Shown here: piece after piece, positions 19,444 through 27,829 of the stretch
Layout: every line of letters begins with the position of its first letter
Position numbering within the stretch: the first letter of the stretch is position 1
Source: an uncultured Clostridia bacterium
GTDB lineage: Bacteria > Bacillota_A > Clostridia > TANB77 > CAG-508
NCBI GenBank assembly: GCA_948852375.1
Contig: CAQOYX010000005.1
Location: 1-37,736, forward strand
Direction of reading: 5' to 3'
DNA: 37,736 nucleotides
Notes under the pieces: generated by a model
Databases searched by the model: none
The model's input: only the letters and a program-made list of their open reading frames with translations
Told to the model about the DNA's origin: nothing
Made by a program: the position numbers and the translations under genes

Positions 19444-19633
19444 ATAAATTATTAATTTTATTTTTAATCAAGCTTTCATACCACTCCAAGTCATTGATTT
19501 CAGTGTTTTTGTAAGCTATATCAAAAATTTTATATAATGTTGAATATTGAATTTTTATTGTTATTAGTTTGATTATATCTTGAATAGAAAGAGAAATAAT
19601 TTTCAAACCAGATTTTATTTTCTGATTGTTTTT
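19442..19633 (-). pseudogene. C-terminal fragment of an unidentified gene
   Basis: A minus-strand frame with no proper start reads through SIQDIIKLITIKIQYSTLYK to INDLEWYESLIKNKINNL and a TAA overlapping the terminator at 19416-19443. It looks like the helical C-terminus of a larger protein, perhaps part of the same restriction locus as the methyltransferase. No family recognised. Confidence 0.35.
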
Positions 19634-19639
19634 TGTATC

Positions 19640-19667
19640 TATCTGTTCAATTTAGTTCGAACAGATA
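19640..19667 (-). terminator. Hairpin after the tRNA cluster
   Basis: TATCTGTTC and GAACAGATA form a 9-bp stem seven bases beyond the 3' end of the tRNA-Tyr gene. It probably ends or trims the tRNA transcript. The minus-strand 3' flank is A-rich, not T-rich, so intrinsic termination is uncertain. Confidence 0.45.
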
Positions 19668-19673
19668 CGTCGT

Positions 19674-19759
19674 TGGTGGACAGGGATGGATTCGAACCAT
19701 CGTACTCAAATGAGAACAGATTTACAGTCTGCCGCCTTTAGCCACTCGGCCACCTGTCC
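19674..19759 (-). tRNA. tRNA-Tyr (GUA)
   Basis: Acceptor arms GGACAGG and CCTGTCC, anticodon loop CTGTAAA within the stem CAGA/TCTG giving GTA, a long variable arm (TCTCATTTGAG) as in class II tRNA-Tyr, the T-loop GGTTCGAATCC, and encoded CCA. Last gene of the three-tRNA operon. Confidence 0.93.
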
Positions 19760-19780
19760 ATATTAAATTATAAAAAAAAG

Positions 19781-19857
19781 TGGTCCGCCCTCAAGGATTC
19801 GAACCTTGGACCCACCGGTTATGAGCCGGTTGCTCTGACCAACTGAGCTAAGGGCGG
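19781..19857 (-). tRNA. tRNA with CAU anticodon (elongator Met or lysidine-modified Ile2)
   Basis: Acceptor CCGCCCT pairs with AGGGCGG, then TAGCTCAGTTGGT, anticodon stem-loop CCGGCTCATAACCGG (CAT), GGTTCGAATCC, discriminator A and encoded CCA. The C1-G72 pair excludes a typical initiator. The sequence around the anticodon is compatible with Ile2 read as AUA or with elongator Met; I cannot decide by eye. Confidence 0.9.
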
Positions 19858-19931
<74 letters not shown>

Positions 19932-19954
19932 ATGTGTTCCTTCAACATTTATAA

Positions 19955-19983
19955 ATTATAATGGTTATATATTCTTTTGTCAA
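19955..19983 (-). promoter_or_regulatory. Consensus SigA promoter of the tRNA operon
   Basis: On the minus strand TTGACA (19978-19983) and TATAAT (19955-19960) are separated by exactly 17 bases, a perfect SigA promoter. It lies 23 bases before the tRNA-Gly gene. Confidence 0.9.
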
Positions 19984-20115
19984 TACTTTTTTTAAAAATT
20001 TTTAACCTTTTTTAAAAAAATTTTTCATCATATAAATTGGTTATATGATGCACTTCTTTTTTTCCTCTTTTTGTGTTACAATATAAATGAAATTTTGTAA
20101 AAGAGGTATTAAAAA

Positions 20116-22594
20116 TTGAAAAATATAGAATTACTTTCTCCTGTACGGAGATTTTGAATGTTTAAAAGCTGCTGTTCAAAATGGTGCAAATGCTGTTTAT
20201 CTAGGTGCTTCTTCATTTAGTGCTAGGGCTTCTGCTAAAAATTTTGATTTAGCAGGTTTAGAAGATGCTATTAATTATGCAAGACTTAGAAATGTAGATG
20301 TTCATTTAGCTTTAAATACATTACTAAAAAATAACGAATTTGAATCTGCAATAGAACTTGCAAAGTATGCCTATAAATTTGGTATTTCAGCTATTATTGT
20401 ACAAGATTATGGACTATGTTCATTTCTTTTAAAACATTTTCCAGATTTACCAATACATGCAAGCACACAAATGAGTATTCATAATTTAGAAGGTGCAAAA
20501 GAGCTGGAAAACTTAGGTTTTAGTCGATGTGTTCTGTCTCGTGAATTATCTGTAAATGAAATAGAATTTATACGTAATAATACAAATATTGAACTTGAAA
20601 CCTTTATCCATGGTGCACTTTGTATTTCATACTCTGGACAATGCTTACTTTCTAGTATGATTGGTGGAAGAAGCGGAAATCGCGGTAAATGTGCTCAAGG
20701 GTGTAGACTTCCTTATGAATTAATAGATAATGATAAAAAAGCGAGCATTGATAAGGGATATTTACTTAGTCCAAAAGATTTATGTGGGTTAGATTTTATA
20801 CCAGATCTAATTAATATTGGTGTTACTTCCTTAAAAATTGAAGGACGCTTAAAAAGCCCTGATTATGTTGCTACTGTTACAAGGATTTATAGAAAATATA
20901 TTGATTTAAGCCTATCTTCTGCATCATATTTAATAGATGAAAAAGATAAAAAGGATTTGTTACAAGTATTTAACCGTGGTGGTTTTTCTTCTCGGTCATT
21001 TAGATAATAATGCAAATACAGATTTAATTTTTAAAGAAAAACCTAATAATATGGGAATATATATTGGTAATGTTTCAGGTTTTAATGCAAATAAAGGACA
21101 TATAACATTAAATTTAAATGATGATATTGCAATAAATGATACCATTTATTTAGAAAATGAACGTTCTAAATATAGAGTATCTGAACTTATGATAAATAAT
21201 AAGAATTTGGAAAAAGCAACTTCTCGGTCAAATTGTTAAAATTGGTAGAATGAAAGGAAATATTAACCCTGGAGATAAAATTTTTAAATTAGAAAGTAAA
21301 ACTTTATCTTGTATTGCAAAAGAAAGCTATTCTTCAGAAAATATAAAAACTTTACTAGATGCTGTTGTTACTATAAAAAAGGACTTCCCTATATCTATGG
21401 AAATATCGTTCTCCAAAAATGGCATAATCGGTGTTTCTTCTATGCGGGTATTCCTTACCAATGAAACCGTTAGAATCAGATGTAATAAGAACTGTGCTAG
21501 AAACCTCACCATCTATTGCAATTAATAATCCAATTACAAAAGAAAGGATTTTAGCCCAAATTTTAAAAACAGGAAATACACCTTTTGAATTTGATAAGAT
21601 TGATATTAATCTAGATAATGGCTTATATGTAAATATAAGTAATTTAAATGAACTTCGTCGTAAAGCTTTAGAAGATGTTACTAATTTTATTATTACATCC
21701 AATAAAAGAGAAATTACAAATGATATACCTAAACATTGTATTAAGAGGGAATCATTTGGTGCTTCACTGCGGGTATTCTTTAATGACCCCCCCCCTACAT
21801 AAAATTTCTTTATTATTGAATATATTAATACTAATTATAGTGAATTAGAGGATATAGATAATGTATATATACCACTTAAATATTTTGCAAATCCAGAATA
21901 TTCAAACATTATAAAAAACATATCCGCTTCTTTTAACACATATATTTATATGCCAAATATAATAAAAGGAAATTATAGAAATTTATTTACAAATAATATA
22001 GACAGTGCGTTAGAAAGCTATACAATAAAAGGTTTTGTTCTATCTAATATTGGAACTATTAATATGTTAGAAAAATATAAAGACAAATATGAATTTATAG
22101 GAAACTATACTTTAAATGTATTTAATAATGTTACAATTCGTGCATATGAGGATTTAGGGGTACAAAAAATAACACTATCACCTGAATTAAACAAATTTGA
22201 TATACAAGAAATTTGTAATACAATAAACACAAAAAAAGAACTCATTGTATATGGAAAAACCCCTGTAATGACTACTGGTTACTGTTTACTTGGTAAATCA
22301 AATAAATGTTACCCAAATTGCAAAACACTCTGCAAAAACAATTCTTCATACTACCTAAAAGATAGGCTTGGCTTACATTTTAGAATTTTACCAGACAACA
22401 TTCAAACTATAACTACCATATACAATAGCAAAACCACATCAATTGAAACTTACGATTTAAATTTAGATAGTGTTAGAATTGATATTTTAGATGAAAATAT
22501 TTTAGAAATAAACAATATTATAAAAACAATAAAATCTGGAAAAAGATTAGATGGTAAAGATTATACAAATGGAAATTTTACAAGAGAAGTGTAA
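20116..22594 (+). CDS. U32-family peptidase (YhbU-like), five CGG +1 sites and one unexplained break
   Basis: U32 proteins (PF01136, with the DUF3656-type C-terminal part) are linked to peptide degradation and to RNA hydroxylation. The start is TTG 20116 (AGAGG upstream). CGG 20146-20148, 20993-20995, 21225-21227 and 21445-21447 each need a +1 step; skipping the Cs restores LSPVGDFECLKAA, FSSGHLDNNA, ATSGQIVKIGRMK and SSMGYSLPMK. U32 motifs include HGALCISYSGQCLLSS, GNRGKCAQGCRLPYEL and LKIEGRLKSPDYVA. A fifth CGG (21770-21772) reads LGYSLMTPPLHK after the shift but then a one-base loss between 21801 and 21818 is required to reach IIEYINTNYSELED. That break has no CGG; a nine-C run lies just before it. 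Length about 825 aa. A terminator follows. Confidence 0.88.
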
Positions 22595-22626
22595 AAACCA
22601 GTACAAATTCTGTACTGGTTTTTTTG
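22595..22626 (+). terminator. Terminator after the U32 peptidase gene
   Basis: AAACCAGTACA and TGTACTGGTTT pair around AATTC and are followed by a T-run. It starts immediately after the stop codon. The strong stem and tail fit a Rho-independent terminator. Confidence 0.9.
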
Positions 22627-22726
22627 TCTTATTAAAGTAAAGTATTTTGTTATTTGTTACTAGATAATAGTTTTTATAATAAAAATATATTTATAAAACC
22701 ATTATACAGTAATTTTTGTTTTTGTT

Positions 22727-23038
22727 TTATACTTGTTTGCTACTTAATTCAATTATAAGCTTCATATTGTCATCTTCTGCTGCTTTATTTTTCCTAATAG
22801 CACCGCATTTTTTACATTTATGTATTATAACATAACCCTTTTTAGAATCTATTTCAAGGCTTACAGGCTCTAAATCTCCATGACAGTCTTCAGCTCTATC
22901 GCCTGGGTTTATATCCACATGTTTCGAATGCAAACAATAAGGACAATGATTTCTACAAGAATACCCAAGTTTTGGAACCTTTTTTCCACAATTATCGCAT
23001 AAAAATTCTTCATCAATTTCTGTAAATTTACTTAGCAT
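22727..23038 (-). CDS. RNHCP-domain zinc-binding protein
   Basis: The 103-aa protein has the RNHCP signature SCRNHCPYCLHSKHVD, then NPGDRAEDCHGDLEPVSL and KKGYVIIHKCKKCGAIRKNK, with an additional CDNCGK pair near the N-terminus. At least seven Cys and several His residues suggest zinc binding. The family's function is unknown. An intact frame with no CGG, convergent with the U32 gene. Confidence 0.88.
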   Translation of the reverse strand: MLSKFTEIDEEFLCDNCGKKVPKLGYSCRNHCPYCLHSKHVDINPGDRAEDCHGDLEPVSLEIDSKKGYVIIHKCKKCGAIRKNKAAEDDNMKLIIELSSKQV

Positions 23039-23114
23039 TATACTGTTCTCCTTTTACTTTTTAATGGATGTGGAATAATTATTCATTCTTCACCATTCAC
23101 TATTTTGCTTTTTG

Positions 23115-24752
23115 TCATGCAAGCAGGCTTCCTCCTATAAATTCTCTTATTAAAGATGTCTTTGATATATTGTCACTAGGTATTGTTTCAAAATAAGTTA
23201 ATAGTCTAATTAACCTACATGACTCTGCATATTCTGGCTCTGTATTTTTTATTTCTTTTAAAAGCGGTAAAGCATAATCTTTTAACACACCTAATTCATA
23301 TATTAAAGACGAATTAAACATACTGTCTGCTTCTTCTTGATATGGATAAATATACTTTTCTTCTCCTCTATTTACAGAATACCACATTTTTATTGTATGT
23401 TTAGCACTATAACCTCTATATTGGTTATCTCTTACAATTCTTCTTATTAAACGCGTATCTGTAGTTGATATCCTATTGTAATAATCAATATTCAAAACAG
23501 TTAATGCACTAATATATATCTTATATTTTTGTTCTTTAGGTATAGAAGCGGTTAATTTATCGTTTAGACAATGTATACCCTCTATTACTAAAATTTCATC
23601 ATCTGCTAGCTTCATAGTTTCTCCATTATATTTCTTAGTACCAACCGTAAAATCAAATGTAGGAACTTTTATTTCCTCTCCATTTAACAATTTTACTAAA
23701 TGTTCATTAAATAATTTAGTATCTAATGCTTCTATACACTCAAAATCGTAATTTCCAAACTCATCTTTTGGGTTCTCATCTCTTTCTACAAAATAATTAT
23801 CTACTGAAATAGTAACTGGCTTTATTGCATTCAATCTAAGTTGCATTCCAAGTCTTTTTGCAAAAGTAGTTTTTCCTGAAGAAGATGGTCCTGCAATTAA
23901 TACTACCTTTACGGATTTATCCTTTGCTATATTATCAGCAAGTTCTGCAATCTTTTTTTCATGTAAACTTTCAGATAAAAGTATAGCCTCAATTGCCCCA
24001 TTCTTCTTTGCTTCTCTATTTAATCTATATATTGTATTAATTCCAATTATCTTATATATATCTTCATACTCATCTAATGTTGATAACAATTTTTTATTTT
24101 CAACAAATGGAGTAAGCATTGTTGGTGTTTTCCAATTTGGATACCTTACTATAAAACCATCTTTATATTTAACTATATCATATAATTTAGTATATCCTGT
24201 TGATATTGGCATAACACCAAAAAAATAGTTGTAATAATCTTCACAATAATATAATGATGCACCATATTCATGTTCTGTATCTATTTGAACTTTACCTTTT
24301 AAAGTTTTTTCTTTTTCATAAAATTCTTCAGCCTCTTTTTTTGTCATCTTTACTTTTCTTATTTCTAGATCTTTATCAATAATCTCTTGCATTCTACTAT
24401 GAATTTTTGTTATCATCTCATCTGTTATTTTCATATTATCTAATTCGCAAAACATTGAATTAGATAATTGATAATTTACTGTTAGTAATGCTTCTGGATA
24501 TAGTTCATTTAAAGCCTTAGCCATAATATACATTATTCCTCTAATATAAATCATCATACCATCTTTGGAATTTAAATCAATTAACTCTAACTTGCAGTCT
24601 TCTTGTAATTCTAAATTAAGGCTTCTTACTTCATTATTACACATACAAGCAATTACTTCTGTTTTTGCATTTTCTATTTCTTCTCTTAATAATTCTAAGA
24701 CTTTTATTCCTCTTTTAGCTTCTAATTCTTTATTTTCATATATAATATTCAC
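23115..24752 (-). CDS. TGS-domain nucleoside (uridine) kinase-like protein
   Basis: Start GTG 24752, after GGGAGGAG, giving VNIIYENKELEAKRG; an upstream ATG in the same frame has no ribosome site. The order is a TGS-like domain (1-60), a threonyl-tRNA-synthetase-like second domain (about 60-200, with HSRMQEIIDKDLEIRKV), then a phosphoribulokinase/uridine-kinase domain with P-loop VLIAGPSSSGKTTFAKRL and SVDNYFVERDENPKDEFGNY. This fused architecture is common in Clostridia and annotated as nucleoside kinase; the exact substrate is not established. About 545 aa, no in-frame CGG. Confidence 0.85.
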   Translation of the reverse strand: MNIIYENKELEAKRGIKVLELLREEIENAKTEVIACMCNNEVRSLNLELQEDCKLELIDLNSKDGMMIYIRGIMYIMAKALNELYPEALLTVNYQLSNSMFCELDNMKITDEMITKIHSRMQEIIDKDLEIRKVKMTKKEAEEFYEKEKTLKGKVQIDTEHEYGASLYYCEDYYNYFFGVMPISTGYTKLYDIVKYKDGFIVRYPNWKTPTMLTPFVENKKLLSTLDEYEDIYKIIGINTIYRLNREAKKNGAIEAILLSESLHEKKIAELADNIAKDKSVKVVLIAGPSSSGKTTFAKRLGMQLRLNAIKPVTISVDNYFVERDENPKDEFGNYDFECIEALDTKLFNEHLVKLLNGEEIKVPTFDFTVGTKKYNGETMKLADDEILVIEGIHCLNDKLTASIPKEQKYKIYISALTVLNIDYYNRISTTDTRLIRRIVRDNQYRGYSAKHTIKMWYSVNRGEEKYIYPYQEEADSMFNSSLIYELGVLKDYALPLLKEIKNTEPEYAESCRLIRLLTYFETIPSDNISKTSLIREFIGGSLLA

Positions 24753-24871
24753 TTTCGTTTCTCCTCCCAAATTAAATATAAATTTAACTACCAATTTTGT
24801 AATATTCAAACTTTTATTCTCAATCTTTCATCTAAATTTAAAATCCCATCAAAGTTATATATTAAATTCTC

Positions 24872-26140
24872 TTAATGTATACATACAACATCTTTTTTTG
24901 TATAATCTTTTGGCTTTAAACCTACTCTTGTTTTCATATACTTAGAAAATACTAATGCTACAATTGTAAATAATATTCCTGCAACTATCATAGCATATTG
25001 TATTGGCATCAATGTTAATAAATACGAACCAAATGCACAAATAGACATTCTAAGTATACTTGCAATAATGCTATCTACTGAATATACTTTAGATAATATT
25101 TCTGGTGTCATAAAGTTACCAATATATCTTCTTTTTATAATTTTATACACTCCTTTATCATACACTCTTATAATATATGTAAATATAATAATTGCAAGCA
25201 TAGGTATTCTTGTTAATCCTATTATAACAACAACTCCTGCAAGCATAATTCCAAGTGTCATTTGAAGTGTCATATGTGTTAATGTTTTGTTTTTATACTG
25301 CTCATTAAATTTATCTGCTCTTGTAGCTGATATACCTTGTATAATATCTAACACAGCCAATATAATTCCTATATATTTCGCTGAAACATTAATATCTTTT
25401 AACAGTGTTGTTTGATACGTTCCAAATAAACATATTATCCCCCACATAAAACCTATCATTAATAATAAACTTTTTAATCTTGGTGATCTTACTATAAATT
25501 TCAATCCCTCTTTAACATCATTTATACTTTCCTTTACCGTTTTACTTTCCTCCTTTTTTACTTCTATAAAGTTCAAAGAAATAATAAACGCCATTACCAT
25601 AAATGTTATGGCAAGTATAACTGGAATATATGGATTAACTTCATATAAGAAACCTGCTATCACAGTAGATATTGCTGAAATATAACAATATCTAGAATAT
25701 CCTTTACTATCTAATTTAGTAAAAATTTTTCCTTTATTATGTACTTCTGGTATAGATTTATTTAATAATGGAACTTCTGCTACTGATTTAAAGCCCCAAC
25801 CTATTGCAGATGAAAATTGTGCTAATATCAACATAAAATAATTTTGTGCAAGTAAAATAAACACCATTTCAAATATCCAAAATATATTTCCAACAATTAC
25901 ACTTTTTCGTATTCCTAATTTAGAAACTATAACAGCTATAGAAATCTGCATTACCATTTTAAAAAATGCATATATCGATTCTGCAAATACTACCTCTGCA
26001 TTCGAAAATCCCTTTACTTGTGTAAGAAATAAAACCTTAATAGCATTATAAAATAATACATCTGCTGCTAACATTCTATAAGTTGGATATAATTTCATAT
26101 TCAATTTTCTCTTTTTTGCAATTCTCTTTTCTTCTTCCAT
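24872..26140 (-). CDS. Major facilitator superfamily transporter
   Basis: The roughly 422-aa membrane protein has about twelve hydrophobic segments arranged as two halves, with a charged central loop near residue 200 (EVKKEESKTVKESINDVKEG). I place the start at ATG 26140 because AGGAGG lies directly upstream; an ATG ten codons earlier lacks one. The substrate is unknown; the pattern resembles MFS_1-type efflux or uptake carriers. The start is divergent from the pseudouridine synthase gene. No in-frame CGG. Confidence 0.82.
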   Translation of the reverse strand: MEEEKRIAKKRKLNMKLYPTYRMLAADVLFYNAIKVLFLTQVKGFSNAEVVFAESIYAFFKMVMQISIAVIVSKLGIRKSVIVGNIFWIFEMVFILLAQNYFMLILAQFSSAIGWGFKSVAEVPLLNKSIPEVHNKGKIFTKLDSKGYSRYCYISAISTVIAGFLYEVNPYIPVILAITFMVMAFIISLNFIEVKKEESKTVKESINDVKEGLKFIVRSPRLKSLLLMIGFMWGIICLFGTYQTTLLKDINVSAKYIGIILAVLDIIQGISATRADKFNEQYKNKTLTHMTLQMTLGIMLAGVVVIIGLTRIPMLAIIIFTYIIRVYDKGVYKIIKRRYIGNFMTPEILSKVYSVDSIIASILRMSICAFGSYLLTLMPIQYAMIVAGILFTIVALVFSKYMKTRVGLKPKDYTKKDVVCIH

Positions 26141-26267
26141 TGTTCCTCCTAAATTTCTTTTGTTTGACATATTATGATTTTAACATAGCATTTTTTGAAA
26201 ATCAACTTATTTTTAGTCATTATAATAGTAATTTAAAAAATAGAAAAATAAATCAATTTAACCATAG

Positions 26268-26296
26268 TTGTTTTTTTTTCTTATGTCATATATAAT
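26268..26296 (+). promoter_or_regulatory. Promoter predicted to give a leaderless rluA-like mRNA
   Basis: TATAAT (26291-26296) with TTGTTT (26268-26273) 17 bases upstream. The next gene's ATG begins at 26303, only seven bases after the -10, about where transcription should start. No ribosome-binding site precedes that ATG. Confidence 0.6.
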
Positions 26297-26302
26297 ATCT
26301 TC

Positions 26303-27154
26303 ATGAAAATTTTATTTGTAAATGAAAAATATAATGATAAAAAATTAAATAAATTTTTACAAGATAATTTACCTACTTTATCTACTGGCTTGTTTTATAA
26401 AACTTTAAGAAAAAAAGACATAAAAATTAACCAAAAACGTATTAATGAAAATGTTACACTTAAAACTGGTGATAAAGTAGAAATTTATATTGATAATAGC
26501 CTTTTATCTTCTTTACTAAAACCCGAAATTATCTATGAAGATAATAATATTCTACTCATAAATAAACCTGCTAATATAGAAGTTATTGGAGATAATAGTA
26601 TGCTTTCAATTTTATCTTGTAATTATAAAAACCTCTATCCTTGTCATCGTTTAGATAGAAATACAACAGGGCTTGTTTTGTTTGCTAAAAATGAAGAAGC
26701 TTTATCAATTTTATTAGATAAATTTAAAAATTCTGAAATTGAAAAGCACTATTGTGCACATGTATATGGAATTCCCAAAGAACAAACTAAAACTTTAAAT
26801 GCATATCTTTTTAAAGATGCCAAAAAATCTATAGTATATATTTCTGATACTCCTAAAAAAGGATATAGAAATATTATTACCACATATTCTATACTAAAGA
26901 GATTTGATAACAATACATGTATTTTAGATATTAATTTGCATACAGGCAGAACTCATCAAATTCGTGCACATTTAGCACATATTGGTTTTCCTATTATTGG
27001 TGATGGAAAATATGGCAAAAATGAAATAAATAAAATTTTTAAAGCAAAAAATCAAAAGCTTTGTAGTTATAAAATGAAATTTAATTTTAAAAGTAATTCT
27101 GGAATATTAGATTATTTAAATCATAAGGAATTTGTAATTGATTATGATTTTTAG
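26303..27154 (+). CDS. RluA-family pseudouridine synthase
   Basis: RluA-type enzymes isomerise uridines in rRNA or tRNA. The 283-aa protein has an S4-like N-terminus (KLNKFLQDNLPTLSTGLFYK), then the catalytic motif CHRLDRNTTGLVLFAKN with its Asp, and LHTGRTHQIRAHLAHIGFPI near the C-terminus. Which RNA site it modifies (RluB/C/D- or YtzG-like) cannot be judged here. The start ATG 26303 has no Shine-Dalgarno sequence and sits right after a -10 box, so it is probably translated from a leaderless mRNA. A strong hairpin follows the stop. No CGG in frame. Confidence 0.9.
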   Translation: MKILFVNEKYNDKKLNKFLQDNLPTLSTGLFYKTLRKKDIKINQKRINENVTLKTGDKVEIYIDNSLLSSLLKPEIIYEDNNILLINKPANIEVIGDNSMLSILSCNYKNLYPCHRLDRNTTGLVLFAKNEEALSILLDKFKNSEIEKHYCAHVYGIPKEQTKTLNAYLFKDAKKSIVYISDTPKKGYRNIITTYSILKRFDNNTCILDINLHTGRTHQIRAHLAHIGFPIIGDGKYGKNEINKIFKAKNQKLCSYKMKFNFKSNSGILDYLNHKEFVIDYDF

Positions 27155-27161
27155 ACTATGC

Positions 27162-27200
27162 AACCAAAAGCAAGAAGCATAACGCTTCTTGCTTTTGGTT
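27162..27200. terminator. Hairpin between the convergent rluA-like and winged-helix genes
   Basis: AACCAAAAGCAAGAAGC and GCTTCTTGCTTTTGGTT form a perfect 17-bp stem around ATAAC. It lies between two convergent genes and can serve both directions, although no long T-run follows. Confidence 0.75.
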
Positions 27201-27244
27201 ATTCCTAGTAATCTGCTAAAAATTGATAAATTTAGTTTTCTATT

Positions 27245-27652
27245 CTAAGCCTTCTTGTACTTATTAATCTCTCCTGTTTTGTCTACAGCTAAATAGCCAC
27301 TCTTAACTAACTGCCATAAACATTGTGAAACTTTCTGACAATCCACATCCATTGATATTTTGTTGCGAATATCCTTCTGCGTTATTTCTTCTGTTGGATT
27401 TTCTTCAAAAATCCGCTTAATTTGTGGTGTTAAACCTTTCATATATTTTTTTACTCCTTCATCCTTTTTGTTTTCTTTTTTATTGCCTTCATTACAGAAG
27501 CTTACCTTTTCTAACAACCGCTTTTCCACAGCGACCTTGAACAACTCTGCTGCAACCTTGTCATTAACATTGAATGTTACTGCACCACCGCCACTCATTG
27601 AAGTTAACAATTCCTTCATGGCATCAATTGATTTTACTGTTACTTGTACCAT
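27245..27652 (-). CDS. Probable winged-helix DNA-binding protein using CGG as a sense codon
   Basis: The 135-aa protein follows AAAGGAG. Its C-terminal half (PTEEITQKDIRNKISMDVDC, then VSQCLWQLVKSGYLAV) looks like a winged-helix DNA-binding domain; the N-terminal half (GGGAVTFNVNDKVAAELF) is unrecognised. Two CGG codons are in frame: 27518-27520 (AAG CGG TTG, EKRLLEK) and 27413-27415 (AAG CGG ATT, IKRIFEE). Here the frame stays open without any shift and Arg fits the charged helices. A +1 shift at the first would stop at once. The gene has higher GC than its neighbours. The exceptional codon use suggests recent acquisition from an organism with standard CGG. A dyad at 27703-27735 lies upstream and could be its own operator. 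Confidence 0.7.
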   Translation of the reverse strand: MVQVTVKSIDAMKELLTSMSGGGAVTFNVNDKVAAELFKVAVEKRLLEKVSFCNEGNKKENKKDEGVKKYMKGLTPQIKRIFEENPTEEITQKDIRNKISMDVDCQKVSQCLWQLVKSGYLAVDKTGEINKYKKA

Positions 27653-27702
27653 TTTTTCTCCTTTCGCTTATTTATCAATTTTTAGCCTTCATTTGCTTTT
27701 TT

Positions 27703-27735
27703 AGAATAAACTTGCAAAATTGCACAAGTTATTCT
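27703..27735. promoter_or_regulatory. Imperfect dyad upstream of the winged-helix gene
   Basis: AGAATAAACTTG and CAAGTTATTCT are near-perfect inverted copies separated by about ten bases, some 50 bases before the start of the winged-helix gene. It could be an operator (perhaps autoregulatory) or a leader hairpin. No binding site consensus is known. Confidence 0.45.
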
Positions 27736-27829
27736 GTTTACATATATTGCTACTTTTTAATTATACTATAAATTTATGTAAATTTCAATTACTTTTTCTA
27801 TTTTTTGTTAATTTATATTACAAATCTCT

